Source: Hymenolepis diminuta
Lineage: Eukaryota; Platyhelminthes; Cestoda; Cyclophyllidea; Hymenolepididae
Direction of reading: 5' to 3'
DNA: 64,000 nt
NCBI GenBank assembly: GCA_900708905.1
Contig: CAADRB010000016.1
Location: 1,679,000-1,742,999 of the forward strand
The position numbers and the translations under genes are program-made. Below are positions 37,070 through 49,500 of the stretch, piece by piece. The notes beneath the pieces were generated by a model. That model worked only from the letters and a program-made list of their open reading frames with translations. It was not told the origin of the DNA and ran no database searches. Position 1 is the stretch's first letter. Every line of letters starts with the position of its first letter.

Positions 37070-37721
37070 ATGAATCAAAAAGGATCTCATGTCACTTCCC
37101 ATGATAAATCTGGAGAACTTAAGCGCAAGTATCCAGATGATTCTGAGATAGGGAAAGATTTAAAGTGCAATCGTACTTCGAATTCCAATATCTCCAAAGC
37201 TCCCAGCGTGGCTATAGCCATTCCTCTTTCCAAAAGGCGAAACATTCCTCCCAAAAAGATTTCACTAAATCTCTCCACTAAAGTGTGTCCCTTATTTCTT
37301 GTTTTCTATTCACGTTTTCGCGGTCTAGAGATTTTTACTCAAATCTCCAATGTTCATTTAAGTCTTCTGCAGGTAATTCCAAACTCGAAGCACCGAAAGT
37401 TCGGCCCTTAAGCGAAGATGTTGCTCAAGTTTTCGGTGAAGATGAGGTAGATGTCTACTTTTCTAATTTAAATTGAATTTAGAGTGAAGAGGAGGAGGAA
37501 ATGCCGGTTGAGGCTCGTATCCGAATGCGAAACAAGGGACGGTAGGGGATTAATTTCGTGCCTTGTGACAATCTTATTACTCATTCAGAGAGACACCCAC
37601 ATCATCGGGTCCAAACTCTTTTGGGAAAAGTCGTTATGGATTTATTGATCGTCGTGCTCTCCAAAACAAGCAGTTAGAAGCACTTAATGAAATGGTTTCT
37701 GGGGATAACGAGGATAATTGA
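37070..37721 (+). CDS. PCNP: PEST proteolytic signal-containing nuclear protein (PCNP) homologue
   Basis: Four exons, all in phase: 37070-37282, 37363-37446, 37483-37541 and 37589-37721 (introns of 80, 36 and 47 nt), giving 162 aa against 178 in human. The N-terminal half is basic and Ser-rich with a KKISLNLS segment that matches the AISIKLG region of vertebrate PCNP. Next come an acidic stretch (FGEDE, SEEEEEMPVEARIRMRN) and the diagnostic ETPTSSGPNSFGKSRYGF. The vertebrate protein is nuclear, with PEST features and reported ubiquitination; that role is inferred from homology. Exon 2 was joined at the AG at 37361-37362 because it alone keeps the frame; using CTGCAG a few bases later would shift it. 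It lies head to head with RPL17. Confidence 0.92.
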
Positions 37722-40700
37722 TGATGTTTACCGGTGTATTTTTACTTAATTTCGCTTTTCCAAACTTGTGTGTATTGATGTATATTACTATTATTATGGA
37801 TATTGATATTTTTTCGAACCGCTTCTCGTAGGGTTGGACAGTTCTGCTACTCGTTTTCCTGTCCATGAGCGACTTACTAAATCTCTGTGAAAGTGTTTTT
37901 CAAAGCTCACCTTATTCTGTAGTGAACTTTAGTCATCCTGGGCTTTCGATTACATACTGGTTACTGCAATTCTCGGCAGAATCGCTATTCAAATGCCTAA
38001 ATAAGTTTATTGTCACTTGAACTCATCTGGTCAAACTTAATTACCTTTTTTGTTGAAGGCCAAGTTTTCTTTTGCGAGAATTAATAACTTTCTTATCCAC
38101 TTTATTTTCCCTATGTATTCGAGAATTGATCAAATATCCGTCTTTTTAAGTCACATCTTCCTATTTAACTATTACTGCTATCCCAAGCAACTCCGTTTGT
38201 TTGAGTAACGCTTCCACACCTGAAGTCGTGAGAAGGAGGTCTCGATTATTTTTACTAAGAAGGGTATTTGTATAGAGCTCGGGAATAAGGCTGAATGTGT
38301 ATAAGTGGTTAGGAATACACGAATTGATTATCATGGAGCTACTCACGATCTAATGGCAACCAGTATTATGTTCACATTAACATTGTAAGTAAGCTGCAGA
38401 TTGGGAGAACTACACATCAGCAGCGTAGCTAGGTTTCGTTTAGCCCAATCACATTAACGGAAAGGCTGTAGATATCATCTCTCCGTTATTATAATTTCTT
38501 GGTTTCGTTGGTGGCTAATGGTCATTTATGCCGAGTAATACCGGCTTAGAAATAGACGGATTTATTTCGTTATCTACATGATTTTTACATTAAGTTGTGT
38601 TTAGAGGCATTTATTGGCAGAGGTGCAGGTTTCTTTCAAATCGGTGATGTGCATTATTATTCATTGGTCGCGTAGTTGTCTCAGAATTATTTTCCCTGAA
38701 TAGTATTGATTTATAAATGAACAGATCTCTCTTTCCGGTTACCTTTAAGGTTTTCTTCCTCAGGCTGTATTTAGCAGCATTTATCCATATCAACCAAAGA
38801 GGTGTAGATAGCTCTTCATTTTATGAACTGTCTAGATAGTCTAAATACTGACAATTCAGGATAATTGTTGGAAGACCTTCGTCATTATAAAAGATCGTTC
38901 AATCATTCCTTTCGAAACTCACATCTTAGATATTCTACTTGTCATTCCTTAAAAGTTTTAGGAATATCTAAATGTAGCTTTCTCATCGTAAGACTGTCTT
39001 CGATGTATTGAGGGTAATATTGAATCGAGTTGAGCCTCCCAGCTATTCAACGATGATGATGTTTCTCTGTAATGCCAAAAGTCATAGATTCGATACCCAC
39101 AAATATATCAATTTTTAGAATAATTAATTACACGAGATTGACTAGATATTAGTACCCTAACTACATAGGCTCCTGAATGCGTTTCCTCAGCCCAAAATGC
39201 CTCTATGACCCCGGAACCAGGCATTTGGATCCGACGGTGTCATCTAGTGATTAGGTTTATTGGGGTAACAACTCCCGAGGTCACCAAATTAGGAGTTAGG
39301 ACTAATAGTTGGCAGCTAGCAGTAGACGATCACGGCTCCCAGGTCAAGTAGAACATTAAGGTTTGAATGCCGATCACGGTCTATTGTATAACAGCATTTA
39401 AAATAAAAGAGAATAGAGGAAAACTGAGAGAGATTAGAACAAAGGGGAAAGGCGCGAGACAAAGGAGAGAGAACAGGATGTGGTGTGTGTTCGTACAAGG
39501 AGCTTTGCAGTCTCATAGGGAGAGTGTAGCATAAACACGTGGAATGGCTCCGAACATCACTGATGGGGAAAACTGAGTCCTGGCAACGCTCATTCACTTA
39601 AATGGCTTGTTTCGCAATTAAAATAAACCACCTGAGGATACGCGATGGTTCTTTAAGGGGAATTTGAGGTCACCGGAGGATTAAACACTTCAAGTGCCAC
39701 TGTGAACTCGGTAATAGTCTTGAGTTTACAGAGGGATCAAATGATTCAAGCGCCACTGTGAGGTCGAGATACTTAGGTCCCAAAGATTAATGATGACCTA
39801 GATAAAAGTAGGGAGTCATTTGGAAGACTTGTAGTAGGGACTTTATAGCCATTTAAGCTGCAAGAGATTTTCCCTCTAGCCAAAGTGAATCTTGAAACGA
39901 ATATTTCCCTTTGATAGGGTGGTAGTCGACATGCTTGTCTGCTAGGTCAAAGGTCATGAGGTCAATGCCCATTGATGCAAATTCAGTGGTGTCGGTGACC
40001 AAGTGTCCTAGTTAATTCTGATTAAAAGGAGAGGTGATAAAATTTAATTTTCTCGTAAGAAAGGCTTCAGGATGTCTTCTCTCAACCCAAGTCAAATGTT
40101 TTTAACCATTTCCCCAATAGGCTTGGAAATTCCCTTCTATGGATTTGGTTGGATGGTTGGTGAATATGTTCGTCAGCTCTGAGTCAGAGACTCATAGGAC
40201 GCCGAAAAGCATAGTTCATTTCTACAGGGCCGATTATTAAAAATTCATGGCCCATTGGCGATCTTCTAGTAGTCTATCAGTAGTGCTACATACGCTGCTC
40301 CTTACCTCCCGGGACAAAACTAACTGACCTGGTGGTGCGTCGACCTTCAGATATATGAAGTGACTTTTATCCAACGAATAGTCTTTTCACAAATTAATGG
40401 TATTTTGAAGTAAAAACACTTTTGTTTTCTCTTTCTGTGGGTCTGAGCCGACCTATTGATATCTAGTGAGCGCACAGATCTTGTTAGCAAAATATAAACT
40501 TTTAACATTACGGTAGAGTCTTTGTACTCTATTTCTAGTCAAGATATTAGTAAGAAGTTTACTTTAATCTCTAAACCTCTATCCCCTTTCAGAAAGAGTG
40601 AAAAGGAAGAAATTAGTTTCCAAAACTAATTTTAAATGATCCAACAATTATAGTAAAGTTGCCGTTGTGCAAAGCAGTAAGAGGAGAGGGGAAGTGGGAA

Positions 40701-40810
40701 ACTTTTGAGTATAACTTTCTCGTCCCTTAAAACATTTTTGTGTGGATGATATGGAAGCTTGTGGATTAAAGTTGATTAGAGTTTTGAGTGCTTTCACCTA
40801 ATTGTAAACA
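37722..40810. other. Intergenic, with one repeat copy
   Basis: The 3' UTR of PCNP must begin here. Apart from the dispersed repeat at 39330-39810 there are only short AT-rich frames. A B-box-like word (AGATTCGATACCC, near 39090) may mark a tRNA-derived repeat. Confidence 0.4.
39330..39810 (+). repeat. Dispersed repeat, copy 2 (pair with 24.6 kb)
   Basis: Same-orientation partner of 24595-25068. It contains an internal imperfect duplication: the segment with TTCAAG.GCCACTGTGA occurs twice, near 39690 and 39750, which copy 1 lacks. The 93-codon minus frame here (39316-39597) is repeat sequence, not a gene. Confidence 0.55.
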
Positions 40811-40966
40811 GTAGACCCAGTACGATATTTTGTAACGGCGTCGGGACTATTCAGGCTGGAACTCTTTTTGCGAAGTTTTGCCGAAAGACCAAAGAACCGG
40901 TTTTCAGAGGAATTGGAAGAGGAGGGTACAAGACTGCTTACTGATTTACGAAGAGGTCGAAGTTGA
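40811..40966 (+). CDS. Putative 51-codon terminal exon, unknown gene
   Basis: After GTAAACAG a frame reads YFVTASGLFRLELFLRSF, then AERPKNRFSEELEEEGTRLL and DLRRGRS before the stop. The composition, with amphipathic then charged helical character, is protein-like and unlike neighbouring frames. A stop lies just upstream in the same frame, so it needs the acceptor. I cannot name the family. Confidence 0.25.
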   Translation, partial: VDPVRYFVTASGLFRLELFLRSFAERPKNRFSEELEEEGTRLLTDLRRGRS

Positions 40967-42109
40967 GCAGAGAAACAGTGCTTTCCTGACTGTAATAGGA
41001 AAAAAACTGAGAAGCCGTTACGAAGATGCTGAATAATTGTATTTAAGTAGTATAGCTTACTTGTTATGGCAATATGTACATGTGATAAACTTGATTTCAG
41101 ATTAAGCGTTGTTCTCTCCGCTCTTGTGCCTAGGATTCGAACAGATGTTTAGGACAAAACATGTTCTCTCTGTTATAGCTTAAGCTGATGTTAGGGAGCT
41201 ATTTGAATTATAAAGAGGATTTATGATGAGACAGTTTTGTTAGGTTATACTGAACTTTCATCGGCCCATCGAGTTCCTCTCGCGTTGAGTTATTTCGGTA
41301 TAATTACAGACAAGATATTAAAGACTGGAAAATGTTATTTTGAGTTGAAATTAATTAAGAAGACCGCTTTTCTTGAAGCCACGACGTCTAATTCCCCGAT
41401 TTAATGTTAATTGATATGGTTTTAAAAAGGTATAATGGAATATAAAGCTCTCATTTTTACCTTGACGATTACTCCCAATTATCGATCTACTCATTCCCAT
41501 TTAGGAGATAAGTATACATGTTTTCTTCGTCTGACATTTTTATAGTTTCGCTCAAAATCTTTTTTCTGTGGTAGATATGCAACAAACAAAGAATTATGGG
41601 ATAAATACTCCTTCCCCTTCATTTGATTAAAGTAAACTGTGCCAAGGTTGCTTTGGGGAACCCAGATTTCCCCTTTCAAAACCCGATATTGCAGTGTATT
41701 TTCTTTGATATTTCTTGACCCTTACCACTAGAGTTCCCTATCTTATTCTAATTTAAGTCACTAAACAAATTTTAATATTATCACAATTTTCCATAGAAGA
41801 TTTATGCAATTTCGTGTTTGGCAGTGGTAATTAGGATGGAATGAACACAGAATTCCCTAGCTTTTATCACTTCTCACATTACAACTCATTGCAATCATAT
41901 AATTTCGATTCAGACAATTACTTTTAGAAGCCGGTAATATTCATTAAATATTTATTTTGAATTGTATTAATTGAGTTATTGAATATGATTACATAACTTC
42001 ATTTTAAATTAGCCGAGTTCTGGTAAGCATTATGAAATGTTAAGAAAACTGCCAAGAAGAAGCAGAATTAGCACTTCAACAAAGTTTTTTAGTAAGATCA
42101 TTTGTTAAT

Positions 42110-42336
42110 ATGACACCCCTCATGTCTTACATGCGTCGCCTGCGTAACATGGGTGTTGGCTTTGATTTTGATCGAGACGAGCGCTATAACGTCAAGAATA
42201 TTCAGTGTTTTTTTTTGTTATTTCGCTCCATCAATTTTCCAAGGCCAAATATCAGTTAGAAGAGCTGAGTAAGACCCGAACAGCTGGAAGGTTAATTAAG
42301 AAACGAGCACACAACTTACGTGATGAGAGGACATAA
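42110..42336 (+). CDS. Putative small gene, Arg-rich, unknown (phase unresolved)
   Basis: An acceptor-like GTTTTTTAG lies 16 nt before an ATG. The frame reads MTPLMSYMRRLRNMGVGFDF, then DRDERYNVKNIQ. After a T-rich, intron-like 35-40 nt, a second open segment from 42244 reads YQLEELSKTRTAGRLIKKRA and HNLRDERT before a stop. Both halves look genuinely coding. However, the obvious GT donors (42205 and 42207) do not keep the phase of the second half, so the splice, a frameshift or a base error is unresolved. Product about 60 aa if joined. Family not recognised. Confidence 0.33.
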
Positions 42337-43138
42337 AGGATCTGAACGGTGTCGGAGACTAAAATAGGCATAAAGTAAAAATGGATTTTTTTGCCGCTTA
42401 AGGTAACCAGTTGGTGAGGAATGAGGAAATGAACATGAATGGGAGGAATATTTTTCTTGATTTCAAATGTATTTTGTGAAAATAACGAAAAAATATAGAC
42501 AGAAAACAATTCAAAGCTATCATAGGATATACAGATTTAAAGAAAATACTTTAAATATGTACTTCAACCGCTAGTACCAAAAGTGTTGTCACTAACAGTA
42601 TATACTAAACCGAGAAAATATCAAAGAACTTGCTTTTTCATCTTGCAGGGTGTGCCCTAACTTACAATGAAAGCAAACACGAGAGGCTAAATGGACAAAT
42701 TCCTATCAGATTAAAATCCTGCCCAATGATACTCTAATATTAAAAAAAAACGATAAGAAAATTATTTTGTCGCTGGTTGATGCATACAAGACGTTTTTAA
42801 GCCATTTTCCTGAATTTTAAACGTCTAATTATGAGTAAACGCTGGGAATTGTACCTTGTAATTGAACTTTACAGATTCTGGGAAGAGATTCGGACTCAAG
42901 AGAATGAATCACATAATAATCGCTTCATCACTTTCAGTTGATAAGGTACTTTCATTATTAAGCAAATTTCCCCGAAATAAAACACTGCATATAAGAATAA
43001 CTAATTCAAAGGAACTCCCGTACAGGGATGTCATTCGATGCATTCCACCATCCCAATTTATATTTCACTTGAGTTCATCCAAACGCTAGAAAAGTCAATA
43101 TATTTCATTTCTAATGCGCAAAAAAACATCCAATTTAC

Positions 43139-43512
43139 CTTTGCTGACGTAGTTGGGGGTGTTTGATCCCTCGGTAATTCAAGATAGACCGATTGCTTCC
43201 GAGCTGTAGGCTGTTGAGTTGGGGCCAGAGGACGAATCATAGTGAGTTGGACGACGTCCACCTCAAGAGGGAAGGAGACTGAAGGTTTATCCGCCTCCTC
43301 ACTATCATCATCGCCGCCAGCTGCAGAAGCTTGCGCTTGGATCGCCTGATCGTAGCCCTCCGCTCCGAAACGAATGGCAGCCACCGCCTCATTGTGGGTC
43401 ATAAAACGCGCGTCCATTCCGTTGATTCCGACTACAAGATCGCCTGTTCGCATACATTTTTCACTGGCGGGAGTGTTTGCGTCGACTCCAAGAATCTCAA
43501 CTGGGCCAGTGC
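43139..43512 (-). CDS. RHPN: Rhophilin exon 12 (PDZ domain and C-terminal linker)
   Basis: It continues the PDZ with GTGPVEILGVDANTPASEKC, RTGDLVVGINGMDARFMTHN and EAVAAIRFG, then an acidic insertion (DDDSEEADKPS), a last hydrophobic strand (VVQLTMIRP) and a Pro/Thr/Gln-rich linker. The carboxylate-binding loop reads YGFSIQG across the exon 11/12 junction in place of the usual GLGF. The AAG|GTAAAT donor may lead to a further, unidentified exon. Confidence 0.93.
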
Positions 43513-46500
43513 CTGAAAACATAAAAAACTTGGGGATTATTAAGTCCGTTCTTTCCCGTACTTTTTAACATAGCAGTCATCAGTCTCATCCAGTTTATCT
43601 AGGTTTCGACAAGATATATGATATGAATCGAGGTGGTGCGATCAGAATTAAATAGACCAGTCAACAAGCTTTGAATATCACGGACATATTCTCAAATGTG
43701 AATGCGGGAGTCAACTCATGGACTTTGAACATTAGGACATTACAAAGTGACTTATATAAATTGTGGGAGTACAAACAACTGAATGATTCCATAGTTCAAA
43801 AGGTACGACTCCTGATGTCCTTACTTCAGTATCTGCTTCCTCCTAACTCTCGCCTTCGTTTCATACTTTATTTTAGTCATCTGCTGTTTCCATTATTCGG
43901 ATATTCATCATAAATTAAATAGTAAAGTTTTTTTGCATTGCTATGGGTAATAATAATGCCACACTTCTTGATCCCATTACTTAATTAAATCTAAATTTTT
44001 CCCCCGAAATTATGATAGGGAATACATGGTCAATGAAACATATTTTAAATTTAAAGTGCGCAAGGATACTTCAGTCTTGTAGTTGGATCAGATTGTTTTC
44101 AAAATCAAGGTGAGAAGATAATAACTTTATTAAAACAAATTTCCTTCCAAATTAATGTAAATTGTGTACAACTTTATGAATCAGACGTGAAAGAAGCGAA
44201 GTATACTCCGGAAAACTGACTATATTTAGACTCTACACTCTTATATCAAAAATGAAATTCATTTTAACCTGAAGGAATTCACTATAAAGAGTACAATTTA
44301 ACATTTACGAAAGATTAACGGGCAGCATGGCTTTCAGAAATAAAAATCATATCTAAATGATCATTTAATTAGCATCATTTCGAAATTTAAACATTTTCTA
44401 TTTTTAAAAGGCAAAAAAGACATTTATCAGCACAAATTCTACGAAGTCTTTAAATGGTGTATGTTTTAGGTCAGTCAATAGAACCAACTTACCTTGTATA
44501 CTGAATCCATACACAACTTTCTCATCGCGAACCAGCTGCACTGTATACGCTTCCGACCACCTCTTTCTTGCATTAAAATATTTGAGAGGGCCCAACATTC
44601 TGAAGGGATCTTTACTATCATCGAGTAGATTTCGTCCACTTTTAAGTATTGTGGTACTCAAATCTTTCGGAAGCTCAATTTCATATTGTAGGAAAGTTGG
44701 TGCAGTCCAGAGATTTACATCAGATTCAGCTGTGGGAGGACGATTGCGGAAGCCCAGAGATTTCTTGCTGGAAGCGGAATTTGTTGAGATTACACTTGTC
44801 GCGTCAGCGGATGAGGAAGAACGATGAAAAGAGTTGGAGATGGGAAGCCTTCTGTGGCGTTTTTTAGGTGCTGGGCCACCATTAGTACGATTGTTTGTCT
44901 TCTTGATCTTATCAAGTTGCTCTGACCACCTAAAAATGAACCAATATGGCTGTAAAGTTAAGGGCGGTGAAATTCTGTGCACCGATGACGTAGTATTTTG
45001 TTGCATGCCTGATCAGAACTCACTGCTTCAACACTCAACAATGAACATTCAGGTATTGGAATGAAAAATTAAACTTTTATTTACGAGTAAGAATGAATAA
45101 GGAATAAGATTTTTTCAAATTAGCTAAAGGGTACATTCCATCTTCTCTAATTGCGAACAAGACACTTCCCTGTACAGAGATTTGAGAAACTGTAGATGGT
45201 TGCCCGTATGCCGATAGCGCACATCTGTTTGGTAGGAGATCACGAGATCGATGCTCATCGGTGGATGCATCCAGTGACATGGATGACTAACAATATAGCT
45301 TAAATCTGGTCAACAGAAGGGATGGTAGAATGCGAAGTTCTCATGAGAGGGCATCAGAATAACTCCCCTTTATTCGACTCAAGTATTGTTAATACTTCTC
45401 TTAATAGGCTTGAAAAGTGCATAATGCTTAGGTAAAATCGTAAGTTTAAATAAAAACTAAAGTTGTATTTATTCTTCTCGTGTTCTCCTTTTATAAAAAT
45501 TTGATCAATAATTAAATTATTCGGTTGTTAAGACTTGCTTATCTAGACGAATCTATAATGATTGTGCAAGCTGAAAAATTGTATCACGTGCAACTACAAC
45601 GTCTCATGCCCCTCAAACGCCAATGCGTTAAAAATACCCTCAAAATTAAGCATTTTTTCCATATGGAAAGTGAGTTTAAAGTTCAGTAAATTATATTAAC
45701 GAATAGTATGACAATCTAGCAAGTGATCATTATACGCATAAATATTCTACTCTCTTAAGTATGAGTAGATTTTTGGGAGGAAAGGATAGGCGGTTGGCTA
45801 TGTGCGGGCGGACCCCGTGGAAGTTTTAACTATCATACGTGTGCGCAAAGTTTTCGGTGTTGTTAACATTCAAGCTGAGTCTCTTGAATTAAGGTAGGAA
45901 TAACAGACAAATTGGTGACTACTTGAGAGTTTAAAGAGCTCATTCCGAGACAAAATGGACAATGCGGCCTTAGGTTGTGTTTGTCAGTAACCCACCATTA
46001 TGATTATTCATCCAGCCTTGACTACTTCTCCTCGATTCAAGCAAATAATTAATAGACTAACTCCATGATTTCACTCACTCTCTGACCGTTTATCGCCAGT
46101 TATCTTTGCTTTTTCTGGGTGATCAAAGTTTCTCTTGAAATGCAAAATATTTCGGCTTTTCTTTCGATAGTAAATAAGTTACAAAAATATTATAAAACGA
46201 CTTTTAGTAAAATTAATGATTAAAATGTCTTTACAGCTTTATTTAATGAAAACTATAGGAATGCGGAACAGAATATATTTTAATCTTAAAAGATACAATT
46301 TCCTTCAGGGTTCGTTAGGGAGTTCAACAGAAACAGAAAAAAACATTCATTAATTAGTTCTGCTGAGTGTTTGAACATTATGGAGTTCACAACTCAGCCA
46401 GGGTTGACCGAAGGAATCTCGTGCGAACTATAACATTTTGGAAATTACGGGCTACCGATCGCTTATCGAGCAAGCGCGGCGTGTGTGCGAAAACCTTCCA

Positions 46501-49500
46501 GCCAATCAGCGATCAGTATTTGTACAACATAGCTCACAGTTACGAAGCCTTTTCAGTAAAAATTCTAGCAACACAACGTCTGTTTTCTCACTATTTCGGA
46601 CGCAACCTTGCAAATTTTGAGGGCAACTTATACCAGAGGATTCTGATAGGAGTTAGTTTTACTTATCTGCAGATAGTTTGGCTTCTAAGTTGGGTTCCTA
46701 GGGTTTAGCCAAGGGCTTATTTGTGTAGTATCTACTACAATATCACTTGCCTTTAGCATAGAACCATAGCAGGAGTCACAGTGCTTTAAAGAGAGAAGAT
46801 TGAGACCATTTGACTATTTTCATTTCGAAGAATAAATCCCCACAGTGAATCATACATGTCACTCGTATTTTGAAAGAGTTCTGAGTAGATACGGTAACTG
46901 CAAACAAATGCTTTTCAATAATACTGATTTCAGATAAAACCTCATTTTATGTGAGTTCTTCTCACGTTCATTTTTTAGAAAATTTGATAGCAATAATTTT
47001 TTTAAAAAGGGATTTGTTCTGTTCTCATCCCACATTACTTTCAACAACTCCAGGAACCTTGCAATTTCTCAATAAACGAAACCTTTTGCAAGAATAAGAA
47101 TAATAAACAAAAGACGAAAGGACTAAGGGGTTTAATTAATTTTAAATCCTTCTTCCGCATGTTCATAATCACGTCAGAAATACTGCAAGTGAAAACTTAC
47201 GTTATAACATCCTTGGCGACGAAGTTCTTGAAGTCCGTCTCCCGATTGAGATCCAATGCTTGTTCAATAGTTTTAAGTGCCTGTTGAGCCCAGTGAAGAG
47301 CTTCCGCAAGACAAACTTGCCCAAGCTGATTTGCTTCCTTTCGAGTTGTAGGAGGAGCCACTGGCTCACCATCAACACCATTAGTACCTCCGACCAAATT
47401 TGACATCGACAGCGTGGAAGCCGACGAACTTCCAGAGCGAATACTTAGAGAGGAGAAACGACCACTCAGGGAGGTATTATCATCCAAACCTAGAATAATT
47501 TTAAAAGGTCATAACTTTCTAAGGACAGATAATGAGTGCTGTTAGAATTTCGCATGACCCCGTATTAATCCTATAGTATACTCACTGTTACCATCACCTT
47601 AAGTAGATTTTCTCTATTAATCCTGTTAGGCAGACAAATAGAATACTTTGGGTGCACTCAAGTGAAATGCTCGTGCGCTGAATTATCGATCATTGAATTC
47701 CACGTTCGCACCTGGATAGGTAAGACCAGGTTTGTAAGAAGCAGTTATTGGCTAATCAGCAGTCAAGGATTTACCAAATATCTATTTCTATATAAAAAAT
47801 ATATTTCTTAATAATAGATCCATCTTATTAGTTCCTCATGGAGTCTGAGTAGTTGCAGCTTTATAAAATATCATAAGGGTATTCTTGATCCACATAATCT
47901 TGTTCCAATCATCACTAAATATGGTGAGAGGAAGCGGCCATCTTGCCAGTTTGTTCACAATTCTCCATGCTATAATTCAGCCAATGGTCACACTAACCTC
48001 CCAGATTCGACTTTTCTATTGGTCCACGCTCTATGCCCACTTTACCTGAGTGCAGTGTGCGAGTTTCCATGCCGATACTAGTAAGAATGTGAGCCTACTT
48101 CTAACTTGCCTGTGGCTTATACGCCTACATTCTTAAAAGCGGTATACGTCTGCATTATTTACCCTCAGTGAGACCAACAACAGGAAGTATGCTCATCGGC
48201 GTTGAATCACGTTCATCGCCGACCAAACGGTGGACTGCCTTATCACCCTGCCATATTGCATTTCGATGATTTTGGAGCGTATTACATAATTTACTATAAA
48301 TAGCGCCCTCCTTCTAACAACAACATCAATTCCGAACAGAAATATAATATCATACCTCGAGATTTGCTTCGACTAAGACCACCAAAGGACAGACTTGAGA
48401 AAGTGCGTTTGATACGCGATCGTGGACGAGGACTATCGCTGTAGCAATCGCTTGGAACATTTGCTGCGGAGTGGGGCCGGTGATGGCGTGACCGAAGACT
48501 CTTTCGACGGGATTTCGGAGCTAGTTTGTGCAGTTGAACGTATGGCTTCAGGATATTGAACAAATCGTCTATAAAATTTAAACAATGTTTATGATATGAA
48601 TGCATACTTAGCTCAAACATATACGGTTTTCCTAATCAGTATCAGACCAACTGGCTCTCAGTAGCCCATGACAGCGCGAATAGTGCTCAAAGTAGGTGCT
48701 CAGAGTTGGAATAACCATCAGTATTAATTTACGTATATAACAGGTCCTACAAAAAGAGGGGAGAGTTGGCAGAAAATCAGAAAACTGTTCATGTGAACTC
48801 CTGGACGGCTACTTAATCAAGGCTCCACGGAAAATCTCCGATGAAATTATTACTGAGAAGAAACAGATCGAAGCTGCATCAGTCATCCGGAAAAGCCTCA
48901 GAAAAAGGATAAGTTGTAGGAACGGAATACGAAATAGCGAATAAAAAGTGTCAAGTTGAAAATAAAATTAAGTGAGAGTATTAAATATTTTCCCTTGACA
49001 TATAGTATGCGTTATGATTTTTTATTGAATATAATGAATATCCCTTAGATTGTTTATGCTAATATGAGTTACACTGTACTATGGAGAGTTCGAACTGAAG
49101 TGTAACAAACTTTTTCTTCCAACAACGAGAACTTGTATTTTGCCTTCTTCCTCTTGGCTAGAATAATAGCTTGTAGATTGTCAAACAGCCCAATAGAAGT
49201 AAAAGGAGAGGCCTCGTTGGAGTAGAAAATAAATGTTCTGACTTAAAAATTTGAGGATTTGTTCACTGAATACGTAGTCCAGGGTTTGTTCCACTATGTG
49301 GACATAAAGTGTTATTCTTTATAGCTAATTTAAATGTGGATAATAAGAGATAATATGATTTTGACGTAGAGGAGACCATTGAGGTTAACTCAAGGCGAGC
49401 AGAATAACAGAAATAATGTAAGACTATATTTCTTGTCAACTGCTTTACTCGGGACTACTAGTAACCATGTAAGAATTCACAATCTGATCTGCAATGGTAA

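Larger units (their letters stand above)
44930..47200. other. Rhophilin intron 10, with repeat and unassigned frames
   Basis: 2.3 kb. It holds one copy of a dispersed repeat (45237-45440) and a plus-strand 113-codon frame (46367-46708) in a GC-richer patch. A minus frame at 45077-45280 is not a rhophilin exon because exons 10 and 11 join in phase without it. Confidence 0.7.

Noticed and set aside
37363..37411. Alternative PCNP splice at CTGCAG (37371-37372) after the donor at 37283
   Set aside because: It shifts the frame to an early stop and loses the conserved acidic and TPTSSGPNSF segments. The AG at 37361-37362 keeps them.
39316..39597. 93-codon minus-strand frame
   Set aside because: It coincides with the dispersed repeat at 39330-39810 and has no protein-like pattern.
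45077..45280. 67-codon minus-strand frame between rhophilin exons 10 and 11
   Set aside because: Exons 10 and 11 join in phase (split Thr codon, then WSEQ) without it. It partly overlaps a dispersed repeat.
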